Positions 32,173-39,933 of a stretch of DNA of 39,933 bases are shown piece after piece (positions within the stretch are counted from its first letter, which is position 1; each line of letters opens with the position of its first letter). The position numbers and the translations under genes were made by a program. The DNA comes from Chloroflexota bacterium. GTDB taxonomy: Bacteria; Chloroflexota; UBA5177. Below the pieces are notes generated by a model. The model was given only the letters and a program-made list of their open reading frames with translations. It ran no database searches and was not told where the DNA came from. The stretch is from assembly GCA_025449555.1 (NCBI GenBank), contig JANWJD010000129.1, positions 1 through 39,933 of the forward strand. The letters run 5' to 3'.

Positions 32173-33062
32173 GCCGCAAGCGAGCCTTTATCATCGCCTG
32201 GCTCCTCTTGCTTGGGCTGAGTGCTACCGTACCGCTGTCGGCTCTGTTTCGGGGGGTCGTCCATGTCGGAACCCGACCGATAACCGTCTCCGGCGCAGTT
32301 TCGAAGCCGGTCATTTCCATCGGGTCGGACGTGATCCTGCCCCACGGCTCACGTAACATCGTCGTCGTGGTGGCCGGGAACATCCGAGCATCGGGTGCAA
32401 TTCAGGACGACCTGGTGTCGGTCGATGGAGACGTGTACTTTCATCGAGGCGCGCGCGTGACGGGCGACGTGCTTTCCATCATCGGCGGGATTTATCGGAG
32501 CACCGATGTCCAAGCGACCGGCAGACTGGGCGGTGCAGTTCATCCATGGAATGACACATCCCCGACACGCGGACATCATCTTCAATCAACCGTCAACACC
32601 AGCATTCGGCTCGGACTGGCCGCGGGCCTCGCGCTTCTCTTGATTGGGACGTGCCTCACCATCGTGTTTCCCTGGCAAGTAGTACTGATTTCGACCACCC
32701 TCCGGAAATCGCCGCTCAAGAGTATCGGCGCAGGAGTCACCAGCCTCATAGCCGTTGTCTTTCTGGTGGCGCCACTGGCGCTGAGTCTGGCCGGGCTTCC
32801 CTTCGCGTTGCTCCTGGCTGGAGCCGCAACTCTCGCCTGGCTCTTCGGCATGACCGCGGCTGCCGTCGTGCTGGGTCGGTCGCTCGCGCGACGCGGCGTC
32901 CCTCTGCTGTGGGCAACGTCGGCGGGACTGGTCGTGATCACCATCGTCATGGCGATCCCGTTCATTGGACCGCTTACTGTCACCCTGACCGGCCTGGCCG
33001 GGGCGGGAGCATTGGCCGTTTCGCTGTTAGGACGGGCACGTCCCACCTCGCCGCTCCTTTGA
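32169..33062 (+). CDS. membrane protein with bactofilin-like beta-repeat domain
   Basis: A short N-terminal helix (AFIIAWLLLLGLSATVPL) is followed by a beta-helix-like repeat (about 32-120) rich in small turns: ISIGSDVILPHGS, VVVVAGNIRASGAIQDDLVS, VDGDVYFHRGARVTGDVLSI, resembling polymer-forming cytoskeletal (bactofilin) repeats. The C-terminal half holds four or five membrane helices. If the first helix inserts, the repeat lies outside. GTG 32169 overlaps the upstream stop by four bases. The role may be to sense or build an envelope layer under sigma control; this is inference. Confidence 0.75.
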   Translation: MSRKRAFIIAWLLLLGLSATVPLSALFRGVVHVGTRPITVSGAVSKPVISIGSDVILPHGSRNIVVVVAGNIRASGAIQDDLVSVDGDVYFHRGARVTGDVLSIIGGIYRSTDVQATGRLGGAVHPWNDTSPTRGHHLQSTVNTSIRLGLAAGLALLLIGTCLTIVFPWQVVLISTTLRKSPLKSIGAGVTSLIAVVFLVAPLALSLAGLPFALLLAGAATLAWLFGMTAAAVVLGRSLARRGVPLLWATSAGLVVITIVMAIPFIGPLTVTLTGLAGAGALAVSLLGRARPTSPLL

Positions 33063-33129
33063 AACTTTTGTGCGGGCACACGCGTACATGTGGGTGCACA
33101 TGGCGTAATCCTGCAACGGAAGGACCTAC

Positions 33130-33588
33130 ATGGATCTCGCGATCGCGGTGCCAACCGCGACCTTTTCGGCTTCACAAATCTCTGTTACCACCCGACATGC
33201 GAGAGAATTCATCGATCTGACCGAGTTCGTGGCGGAACACGTAGCGCAGACGGGCGTTCGGTCCGGAATCGTCATAGTGGCGTCCAAACACACCACGGCT
33301 GCCATCGCCGTGAACGAGCATGAACCCGAATTGCTCAGGGATCTCGACAGCTTTTTGGGCAGATTGGCTCCCGAGAGTGCCGGGTATGCGCACAACGACG
33401 TCCCATGCGGGCCTGAGGAACATCCAAACGGGCACGCGCACTGCCAGGCACTGGTTCTGAATGCGAGTGTGACGATACCGATCGCCGACGGGCAACCCAG
33501 CCTGGGCCGATACCAACGGATCTTCCTGGTCGAGTTGGATCACTCCCGGCCCCGCACCGTGCAAATGCTCGTCATAGGAAGCAACTAA
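33130..33588 (+). CDS. UPF0047/YjbQ family protein
   Basis: This 152-residue protein carries the family signatures HTTAAIAVNEHEPELLRDL, AHNDVPCG, PNGHAHCQALVLNASVTIPI and GRYQRIFLVELDHSRPRTV. The family forms beta-barrel trimers with a histidine-rich pocket and has weak thiamine-phosphate synthase activity reported; the true role is unsettled. ATG 33130 has GGAAGGA five bases upstream. It follows the sigma operon by 67 bp. Confidence 0.92.
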   Translation: MDLAIAVPTATFSASQISVTTRHAREFIDLTEFVAEHVAQTGVRSGIVIVASKHTTAAIAVNEHEPELLRDLDSFLGRLAPESAGYAHNDVPCGPEEHPNGHAHCQALVLNASVTIPIADGQPSLGRYQRIFLVELDHSRPRTVQMLVIGSN

Positions 33589-33635
33589 CGGTCGGACTCG
33601 CGATCACCCGATGGTAGTATCGACTTGAGCAAAAC

Positions 33636-34424
33636 GTGAAGATTTATCTGGGCACGCAAGGCTGGAGCTACAAGGACTGGGTCGGCTCCCTCTATCCTCC
33701 GCGCACCGCCTCGAGAGACTACCTTACGTACTATGCACAGGAGTTTGAGGCGGTCGAGTTGGATACTACCTTTTACGGCACTCCTTTGCCCGATCGGGTT
33801 CAACTATGGGACCGTTCGACACCCTCCGATTTTCAGTTCACCGCCAAAACGCCTCGCACCGTGACCCACGATCGTCGACTGATCGACGCACAGTCTGACT
33901 TCGAGGAGTTCTTGAGCGCCATGTCAGGGCTGGGAACCAAGCTTGGTGCGATATTGATTCAACTCCCTCCGGACTTCACCACGTCGGAGCGTCCCGCACT
34001 CGAACAATTCGTTACAAAGCTGCCGCCGGATTTCAGGTTCGCCGTAGAGTTCCGTCATCGTTCCTGGCTGAGCGACGAAACGTATGAGTTTCTGCGACTT
34101 CATCACGTGGCGTGGACCATGATCGATCTGGTGTACATGCCCCGCCAGATCGAATGTACCGCAGACTTCACCTACGTGCGGTGGCTCGGCGACCGACGCC
34201 GCATACAGCGCATGCATGAGACTCAGATCGATCGAGCACAGGACCTCGATGCGTGGGCGGAGCAACTAGACAACGTCGCTCACAAACTCGAGCGAATGTA
34301 TGGCTTCGTGAATAATCATTACTCCGGGCACTCACCGGCGGACGTGCGCGCGCTCAAGCAACGACTTGGGTTGACCACCACGAAGTTGGACTCGAGTCGA
34401 CCAGCCCAGGGGACGTTGCTATGA
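33636..34424 (+). CDS. DUF72 family protein
   Basis: This TIM-barrel-like protein of the DUF72/YecE family shows the typical IYLGTQGWSYKDWVGSLYPP start, YYAQEFEAVELDTTFYGTP, FTAKTPRTVTH, LIQLPPDF, FAVEFRHRSW and the end MYGFVNNHYSGHSPADV. Its biochemical function is unknown. GTG 33636 has only a GAG-like site. Its stop overlaps the start of the next small membrane-protein gene (ATGA). Confidence 0.93.
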   Translation: MKIYLGTQGWSYKDWVGSLYPPRTASRDYLTYYAQEFEAVELDTTFYGTPLPDRVQLWDRSTPSDFQFTAKTPRTVTHDRRLIDAQSDFEEFLSAMSGLGTKLGAILIQLPPDFTTSERPALEQFVTKLPPDFRFAVEFRHRSWLSDETYEFLRLHHVAWTMIDLVYMPRQIECTADFTYVRWLGDRRRIQRMHETQIDRAQDLDAWAEQLDNVAHKLERMYGFVNNHYSGHSPADVRALKQRLGLTTTKLDSSRPAQGTLL

Positions 34425-34684
34425 ATGCTGTCTACGCAATTCTCGAGTCAAAATACCGTTGGCTGAGTCTGGCCGGCATCAGCTTCACCGCCGGTTGTGT
34501 GGGCGCCATGATGATGCTCGCTCTGACGTGGAGACATGAAGTTGCTCTGGTGTGGCTGTACCTGGGGATCCTCTTGTCGATTTACTTCTGCGTGCGCGCG
34601 TTCCTGGCATGGAAGGCAGATGCAGAAGCGTCGCTCAATCCGAAAGGCGAGGGCCGAAACACGGGTCGAAAGACGGCACGGTAG
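34421..34684 (+). CDS. small two-helix membrane protein, 87 aa
   Basis: Two hydrophobic segments (about 14-35 and 42-63), short loops and a basic C-terminal tail (EGRNTGRKTAR) suggest an inner-membrane protein with its tail in the cytoplasm. The ATGA overlap with DUF72 shows translational coupling. The family is not recognised. It converges on the metalloprotease gene. Confidence 0.72.
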   Translation: MNAVYAILESKYRWLSLAGISFTAGCVGAMMMLALTWRHEVALVWLYLGILLSIYFCVRAFLAWKADAEASLNPKGEGRNTGRKTAR

Positions 34685-34776
34685 TCATCCGAGTCGGTTG
34701 GCGGCGTCTCAGTCGCCGTCCCCAGCAGGTACGGGCCGGACCAGCGCCCTCTCGCGCTCGGTGGAGGATTCTAAAG

Positions 34777-35997
34777 TCAATTGGTCGCCGCGGTACCGAA
34801 TTGCTGTGCAAGTGCGGGTGTCGGGGCGTACGCCACCTTCAAAGTGTTCTTCGAAACGTGGAAGTAGACCGACACGTTTCCCTGGACCACTGTAGTCGCG
34901 CCCTTTCCCGTGACGCGAGCATTCGGCAACCGTTTTCGAATTGACTGCACCCACGCGGCCTTCGCCGCGGCGGCAGTTGAGTGCGACGTCCACACTGTCT
35001 TTAACAGCATGGCGTCTTGCGTACCGTTCTCGAGGAAGACATACCGATCGCCTCGATAGGCGTTGGAGACGTGGTCTGCCTGAGACCTGGGCAAGTATTG
35101 CCAGAGGAGGAGGTCCAGGCCAAAGGCCCCGTTCACATCGTCGTCCACTTGCTTCCAGTCGGTCAGTCCCGTTACCCCATGGAGTGCCACCTTGGCCGGC
35201 TTCCAATGTCGCGCGTACGAGGCCGGATGCATGATTTCGTAGGTCGAAGTCGGCAGACGCCGATACGCCGCGTCCACCGCCGCCATGCCTCCGGTCTTAT
35301 ACAGTGTTTCGGCGAATTGCACCCCCGCGGTATAGGGGAAGTCAAACTCGCGTTGGAGCGCCGCCGGCAACGGTTTCACCTGTGGGGCGGGCTCATTGAC
35401 CAGATCGTGGATCTCCGTCGGCGTGTACGCCTTCGAAATGTAAAGATACTCCGTGTTGACTGCATCACCTTCGATGAGGGAGTGGTGAGCGCTCTCGGCA
35501 TCAGAGTTTCGATACGTCAATGCACTCTGGTCAGGCATGAGTTTCTTCAGGTTGTAATGCTGATCCTGCAGCGCGTGGGTGTATTCGTGCGCGATGGCAT
35601 AGCGATCGATGCCAAACACCTTACCCGATTCGTTCCGCACATACAGCTTGTGCGCGTAATAGTCGTACAATCCGAGGACCTGCGACGTTATGTTTTGATA
35701 GATCAGACTTTTGTAGTCGGCACTCGGACTGAGCAAGCCGAGCAGCACCAGTTCACGCCGACCGATTTCCAACTGGGCGTCGGTTTCGCCCCTTCGTTGG
35801 TTGGCCTGTACGACCGCATTGAACTGGGAATTCGGCAGGAACGCCGCCGGCACGGAGTGGAGCGGGGCCAAATGCCGAATTTGCTGCGTTGTCTGTTCGA
35901 GTTGAGCGAGTTGGCTGGGGGCCGCACTCCCGACTCGCGTGCCGATCAGTCCTACCGCGCTGCCGGCGAAGAGCAATGCCGCCGCGAAGTGTCGCAT
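34777..35997 (-). CDS. secreted HExxH zinc metalloprotease-like protein
   Basis: The signal peptide (RHFAAALLFAGSAVGLIGTR, probable cut near VGSA) is followed by a mature part with the zinc-binding IAHEYTHALQDQHY (His137, Glu138, His141). Glu176, in SLIEGDAVNTEYLY, is a likely third ligand, as in gluzincin-type enzymes. The remaining 230 residues are helical, with a beta-rich end. ATG 35997 is one base after the HD-domain gene stop, so the two are coupled. The open frame to GTG 36033 would begin inside the neighbouring gene. Substrate and family name are unknown. Confidence 0.8.
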   Translation of the reverse strand: MRHFAAALLFAGSAVGLIGTRVGSAAPSQLAQLEQTTQQIRHLAPLHSVPAAFLPNSQFNAVVQANQRRGETDAQLEIGRRELVLLGLLSPSADYKSLIYQNITSQVLGLYDYYAHKLYVRNESGKVFGIDRYAIAHEYTHALQDQHYNLKKLMPDQSALTYRNSDAESAHHSLIEGDAVNTEYLYISKAYTPTEIHDLVNEPAPQVKPLPAALQREFDFPYTAGVQFAETLYKTGGMAAVDAAYRRLPTSTYEIMHPASYARHWKPAKVALHGVTGLTDWKQVDDDVNGAFGLDLLLWQYLPRSQADHVSNAYRGDRYVFLENGTQDAMLLKTVWTSHSTAAAAKAAWVQSIRKRLPNARVTGKGATTVVQGNVSVYFHVSKNTLKVAYAPTPALAQQFGTAATN

Positions 35998-35998
35998 G

Positions 35999-36601
35999 TC
36001 AGCCCGCGACGGGGGTGCTCCCCGCGAGACCAAGTTCCGGAGCGACAGCTCTCATCGCCAGGATGACAAATTCGATGTGCGTGTCAAGGTCGACGCCTAA
36101 CTCGGCGGCGCCGTTGACCACGTCCTCGCGGTTGACGCCACGAGCGAACGCTCTGTCTTTCATCTTCTTGCGCACCGACTTTGCTTCCAAATGATGGAGA
36201 CTCTTGTCAGGCCGGACGAGTGCGGCCGCGGTGACAAGGCCCGAGAGTTCATCAACCGCGAACAGCGTCTTGTCCATACGTGAGATGCGTGGGAGATTTA
36301 AGTAGTCCGCGTGCGATTTGATGGCGTAGATCACGCTCTCGGGATAGCCCTGTGCTTCCAGGATCTGAGTTCCAAACAGGGGGTGTTCGTTTGGATCTTC
36401 TTCGGCCCTTGGGTTCGGGTGTTTTTCGTAGTCGAAGTCGTGCAACAGTCCCGCCAGTCCCCACAACTCCTCATCTTCGCCGAATTCGCGCGCGTATGCG
36501 CGCATGATCGCTTCGACCGCCAACATGTGTCGTCGAAGACTTTCACTCTCCGTATGGGCAGTCATCAGTTCCCAGGCATCGTCGCGCGTCTTCAAAACCA
36601 C
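35999..36601 (-). CDS. HD-domain putative phosphohydrolase
   Basis: This 200-residue HD-superfamily protein has RRHMLAVEAIMRAYAREFG, LAGLLHDFDYEKHPNP (the His-Asp pair) and AIKSHADYLNLPRISRMDKT, giving the metal-binding H...HD...H pattern. Many bacterial relatives are annotated only as HD hydrolases; nucleotide or phosphate esters are likely substrates. The start is GTG 36601 with GGAGG just upstream; a TTG two codons on has better spacing. It precedes the secreted metalloprotease and is divergent from the aldehyde dehydrogenase. Confidence 0.88.
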   Translation of the reverse strand: MVLKTRDDAWELMTAHTESESLRRHMLAVEAIMRAYAREFGEDEELWGLAGLLHDFDYEKHPNPRAEEDPNEHPLFGTQILEAQGYPESVIYAIKSHADYLNLPRISRMDKTLFAVDELSGLVTAAALVRPDKSLHHLEAKSVRKKMKDRAFARGVNREDVVNGAAELGVDLDTHIEFVILAMRAVAPELGLAGSTPVAG

Positions 36602-36668
36602 TCACCCTCCCCGACGGCCTCATCTTCGGCCTCCGCAAGAATCGGCACGCCGCAGTATATCGCAGCCG

Positions 36669-36696
36669 TTGGTCCTGAATACCCGAGACCTATAAT
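36669..36696 (+). promoter_or_regulatory. promoter of the aldehyde dehydrogenase gene
   Basis: TTGGTC (36669-36674), 16 bp, perfect TATAAT (36691-36696). The predicted leader is about 40 nt and contains AAGGAGGGG twice, the second copy five bases before the GTG start. Confidence 0.5.
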
Positions 36697-36742
36697 CTCC
36701 TGCGGCCACCGACCAAGGAGGGGGCCACGCAAGGAGGGGTAG

Positions 36743-38230
36743 GTGACCGACGTTTTCAAGAATTTTGTTGGTGGCGAGTGGGTTGAGTCATCGGGCGGCG
36801 CAACGTTCGAAAGCGTCAATCCGGCAAATACTTCCGACGTGGTAGGAACGTTTCAGCGCTCGAACAAATCGGATGTGGTATCGGCGATAGACGCAGCCAA
36901 CGCTGCCTTTTTCGGTTGGAGCCGCACACCTGCCCCAGCTCGCGCCGACATCATCTTGCGTGTCGCACTTCTGCTGGAGGAACGAAAGGAAGAATTCGCC
37001 CAGCTCGAGACCCGGGAAATGGGAAAGGTGCTCCAGGAGGGTAGAGGAGACGTACAGGAAGGCATCGACATGGCCAAATATATCGCCGGTGAGGGCCGGC
37101 GCATGTTTGGCGAAACCGTGCCGTCCGAGTTGCGCAATAAATTCGCGGCGCTGATTCGGCAGCCGATCGGCGTCGTTGGACTCATTACTCCGTGGAATTT
37201 CCCCATCGCCATTCCCACCTGGAAACTATTTCCGGCGCTGGTGTGTGGTAATACGGTTGTCTTCAAGCCGGCGGAGGACACGCCGGCGTGCGCCACTCGA
37301 CTCGTCGAATTGTTTGAGGAAGCCGGCCTTCCTCCGGGCGTGCTCAATCTCGTGACCGGATTCGGGGCGGAAGCGGGCCAGCCGATCGTCGAAGACGAGC
37401 GCGTACGAATGATTTCATTCACCGGTTCCGGAGAGGTGGGACGCGAGGTTGCGGCCCGCGCCGGACGATCGCTCAAGAAGTGCATGCTCGAGCTCGGTGG
37501 CAAGAACGCCATGATCGTGATGGACGACGCCAACCTGGATCTCGCACTGGAGGGCGCATTGTGGGGCGCATTCGGGACCACCGGCCAGCGCTGCACCGCG
37601 ACGAGCCGGATTATCGTGCACGAAGCGGTTCTGGAGGAGTTCACGCAGCGTCTCTTGCAGAAAGCGCAGGCGCTGAAAGTGGGCCCGGGCGTCGATCCGG
37701 ACGTGGACATGGGTCCGGTCATCAACGAGCAGCAACTGACAACGATTCATGAGTACACGCAGGTCGGCGAGGCGGAGGGCGCCAAGCTCCTGTTGGGCGG
37801 CCATCGGCTGACCGGTGGAGAGTATGACCAGGGGTTTTTCTACGCCCCCACGGTTTTCGGCGACGTCAACTATCGAATGCGGATCGCCCAGGAGGAAATC
37901 TTCGGCCCAACCGTGGCCATCATGCCGGTCTCGTCCTACGGGGAAGCCGTGAAAGTGGCGAACTCGACCGAGTATGGACTTTCCAGCGCGATCTACACCC
38001 AGGACATCAATCTCGCCTTCCAGGCGGTCCAGGACCTGGAAGCAGGCATCACGTACGTGAACGCGCCGACGATCGGGGCGGAAATTCAGCTTCCGTTCGG
38101 CGGCGTGAAAGGGACCGGGAACGGGCACCGAGAGGCGGGCACGAGCGCCGTGCGAGAATTCTCGGAGATGAAGTCGGTCTACGTCGACTACAGCGGCAAG
38201 CTGCAACGGGCGCAGATCGACGTCGAATAG
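36743..38230 (+). CDS. NAD(P)-dependent aldehyde dehydrogenase
   Basis: This full-length 495-residue ALDH-superfamily enzyme has PWNFP (Asn152), FKPAEDTP (Lys175), FTGSGEVG, the general-base Glu250 in LELGGKN and catalytic Cys284 in GQRCTATSR. The C-terminal EIQLPFGGVKGTGNGHREAG resembles enzymes acting on semialdehydes such as 2,5-dioxovalerate, but the substrate cannot be fixed from sequence alone. GTG 36743 has AAGGAGG five bases upstream. It appears to stand alone, divergent from the HD gene. Confidence 0.95.
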   Translation: MTDVFKNFVGGEWVESSGGATFESVNPANTSDVVGTFQRSNKSDVVSAIDAANAAFFGWSRTPAPARADIILRVALLLEERKEEFAQLETREMGKVLQEGRGDVQEGIDMAKYIAGEGRRMFGETVPSELRNKFAALIRQPIGVVGLITPWNFPIAIPTWKLFPALVCGNTVVFKPAEDTPACATRLVELFEEAGLPPGVLNLVTGFGAEAGQPIVEDERVRMISFTGSGEVGREVAARAGRSLKKCMLELGGKNAMIVMDDANLDLALEGALWGAFGTTGQRCTATSRIIVHEAVLEEFTQRLLQKAQALKVGPGVDPDVDMGPVINEQQLTTIHEYTQVGEAEGAKLLLGGHRLTGGEYDQGFFYAPTVFGDVNYRMRIAQEEIFGPTVAIMPVSSYGEAVKVANSTEYGLSSAIYTQDINLAFQAVQDLEAGITYVNAPTIGAEIQLPFGGVKGTGNGHREAGTSAVREFSEMKSVYVDYSGKLQRAQIDVE

Positions 38231-38313
38231 TTGGTGGTGAATCTGCACCGGTTTGGAGCGGGGACGGCGACCCGCGTTACCATTGAATAGAACACGATAC
38301 AGTGGAGAAATAG

Positions 38314-38826
38314 GTGACAGTACGACGAATCGTCCAACTGGGGGAGCCGATCCTTCGGCAAAAGGCCAAGAAAGTACACCGCGTGGACGACTCGATCAGG
38401 CACCTCATTGACGACATGATCGAAACGATGATCGACGCTCCTGGCTCGGGCCTGGCTGCACCACAAGTCAATGTTCCGCTACGGGTCATCGTGACCCATG
38501 TAGATGACGAACTGCGAGTGGTAGTCAATCCGGAAATCGTCGACGCCTCGGAGGAGATGGAAGAAGGATATGAGGGGTGCCTGAGCATGCCCGGCTGGAC
38601 TGGCCCGGTGGACCGGACTATACAAATTACCGTGCGTGGACTTAGCAATTCAGGCAAGCCGATCAAGATCAAATCCGAAGGTTGGGAGGCGCGTGCCTTT
38701 CAACACGAGGTCGATCATCTCAACGGGATCATGTTCATCGATCGTATTGACGACAAGAGCAAGCTCCACCGGGTAGAAACCGAAGCTGAGGAAGAGGAGC
38801 TCGAGGAACAGCAGGTCTTCGCTTAA
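38314..38826 (+). CDS. def: peptide deformylase
   Basis: It removes the formyl group from new proteins. Motifs are complete: GSGLAAPQV (Gln51), EGCLSMPG (Cys89) and QHEVDHLNG (His131, Glu132, His135) bind the metal and catalyse. The product has 170 residues with a Glu-rich tail. GTG 38314 has GGAG six bases upstream. Its stop overlaps the convergent glycosyltransferase stop. No fmt gene is beside it. Confidence 0.96.
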   Translation: MTVRRIVQLGEPILRQKAKKVHRVDDSIRHLIDDMIETMIDAPGSGLAAPQVNVPLRVIVTHVDDELRVVVNPEIVDASEEMEEGYEGCLSMPGWTGPVDRTIQITVRGLSNSGKPIKIKSEGWEARAFQHEVDHLNGIMFIDRIDDKSKLHRVETEAEEEELEEQQVFA

Positions 38827-39929
38827 AGACCCTGCGCGCTCGAAAGCGTCTCGGCATACGCCTGGCGGGTTTGTCTCGCTACCTGAGCGTGGGTGAAATT
38901 CCGCAGTACCCGTTCGCGACCCCGCTTTGAAAGTTCCATCCGCAAGGCCGAGTCCATCCGAATAGTTTGTATTGCGCCGGCCAGAGCTCCGGCGTCTCCC
39001 TCCGGGACAATCAGGCCTGCATCGCCGATGACGTTAGGTATTTCGCCCGAGTCCGAGCCGATCACCGGCACGCCACACGCCATCGCTTCAATCAGGATGC
39101 GGCCAAATTGCTCCTTCCACCGGTCGGTCGTGAGCGACGGCAGGATGACGACACTCAAGCTGCGGAGCAGATCCGGCATCTCGGCCGACGGAATCCGGAC
39201 CCGAAGGTCGACTCGATCTTCCAGACACCGTGCGCGGACGGTGCTCTCAACGCGCCGGCGCAACGGCCCATCGCCCGCGATACACATGCGAACGTCCGGC
39301 GGCAGTGAAACAAGCGCTTCGAGCGCAATCATGGGTCCTTTCGGCTCAACCAGTCGATTGAGGAATCCCACGCTAAAGTGGTCGTGCTCGTGGGCTTGGG
39401 GGTGATAGACATCCGGGTCCACGCCGAACTGAGGCACAACTGTGATCGCGGACTCGAAGCCTTTCTGCCGGAGCACACAGCGCGCATCCTCATTTCCGGC
39501 AAGCGCGTGAGCGGCATGTGCGTACACGTACTGCTCTATCACTCGAACCGGCATGGGATACCGGCGATTGAGGTTCTGCCAGGTGAAAAACAGACTGGGT
39601 ATGCCGGCTCGGCAGGACGCACGCGTTCCGAGCAACGTGGCTAGATTGTACGGCTCCTCGTCGAGGTGAACCAGATCGGGTCGAGCCTCACGTATGATGC
39701 GCCCGAGATCCGGGTAGTAGTGAAGGTGGAAGTGACCGGTGAAGCGCACATCGGCGACAACAGTACGATAGGCGCCGTTTGGTCCCGGCTCGAGTTGCTG
39801 CTCACGGCCGCCTTCTTTCCACCGGTTCGGGACGACCGCCGTCACTTCAACTCCCAGCCGGCTCAACTCCGTGAGCTTCTGCCGGTAGGAGGCGACGAGC
39901 AGTGCTTTGGATACGATGACGACCTTCAT
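38823..39929 (-). CDS. GT4-family glycosyltransferase
   Basis: A GT-B fold enzyme of 368 residues. The N-terminal acceptor half includes DLVHLDEEPYNLATLLGTRA. The nucleotide-sugar half has VGFLNRLVEPKGPMIALEAL, the catalytic region EQFGRILIEAMACGVPVIGS and SGEIPNVIGDAGLIVPEGDA, the standard E-x7-E loop of family 4 retaining transferases. Targets are usually lipid or surface sugars. ATG 39929 begins four bases inside the window edge, so its ribosome site is not visible. The stop codons of this gene and def overlap (TTAA). Confidence 0.93.
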   Translation of the reverse strand: MKVVIVSKALLVASYRQKLTELSRLGVEVTAVVPNRWKEGGREQQLEPGPNGAYRTVVADVRFTGHFHLHYYPDLGRIIREARPDLVHLDEEPYNLATLLGTRASCRAGIPSLFFTWQNLNRRYPMPVRVIEQYVYAHAAHALAGNEDARCVLRQKGFESAITVVPQFGVDPDVYHPQAHEHDHFSVGFLNRLVEPKGPMIALEALVSLPPDVRMCIAGDGPLRRRVESTVRARCLEDRVDLRVRIPSAEMPDLLRSLSVVILPSLTTDRWKEQFGRILIEAMACGVPVIGSDSGEIPNVIGDAGLIVPEGDAGALAGAIQTIRMDSALRMELSKRGRERVLRNFTHAQVARQTRQAYAETLSSAQGL

Positions 39930-39933
39930 CGAC

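Noticed and set aside
34685-34776. Terminator between the convergent small membrane-protein and metalloprotease genes
   Set aside because: The best hairpin is a 5-bp CGGCG/CGCCG stem with no T run, too weak.

Overview
This is a dense bacterial chromosome segment of fairly high G+C. It has almost no spare DNA (no gene-free stretch over about 300 bases), many GTG and TTG starts, and several -10 boxes so close to the start codon that the messages would be leaderless or nearly so. Every gene I recognise is of a core or ordinary accessory type. I see no phage, IS element, integrase, CRISPR array or plasmid gene. The gene types (YlbL-like PDZ protease, trpS/dnaX/ybaB/recR, khpA-rimM-trmD, type 2 IPP isomerase, NYN plus LOTUS-like protein, AcuC-type deacetylase homologue) fit a Terrabacteria-type organism, perhaps Chloroflexota or a related candidate phylum. 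That placement is an inference from gene content.

Left end (1-3.6 kb, minus strand): a PDZ-protease gene cut by the window edge, a PcrA/UvrD helicase and a hypothetical gene, then a separate 57-codon gene with its own promoter. From 3.6 to 10.2 kb, one long minus-strand information-processing run reads trpS, dnaX, ybaB, recR, rpsP, khpA, rimM, trmD, a MerR-type regulator and rpsU. From 10.4 to 12 kb, a PfkB-type kinase and a lipoate-ligase homologue lie on plus, converging on a minus-strand folate operon fchA-folD-folP (12-14.3 kb). The FolD in that operon lacks the usual catalytic lysine, while the FchA-type cyclohydrolase is its translational neighbour.

From 14.4 to 21.2 kb: a zinc-ribbon membrane protein, an O-methyltransferase behind a palindrome, a coiled-coil protein, a two-component pair (membrane GAF histidine kinase plus a receiver-only regulator), tRNA-Gly, tRNA-Cys and tRNA-Phe, a secreted protein and a membrane-anchored J-domain protein. 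From 21.2 to 25.9 kb: IPP isomerase, the apparent 3' remnant of a squalene/phytoene synthase gene, RNase P RNA, a RING-like zinc membrane protein overlapping a glycosyltransferase, and a divergent TetR gene with a palindromic operator and a leaderless start.

Right part (26-39.9 kb): NYN-domain protein, dnaN (away from dnaA), a D-Ala-D-Ala carboxypeptidase, an AcuC-type deacetylase homologue, an ECF sigma factor operon with two membrane proteins (one bactofilin-like), UPF0047, DUF72 with a small membrane partner, a secreted HExxH metalloprotease coupled to an HD-domain protein, aldehyde dehydrogenase, peptide deformylase and a GT4 glycosyltransferase. I see no single large new system. The observations most worth checking are the FolD/FchA division of labour, the ECF-sigma/bactofilin-like operon, the glycosyltransferase/RING/TetR block and the gene remnant beside rnpB.
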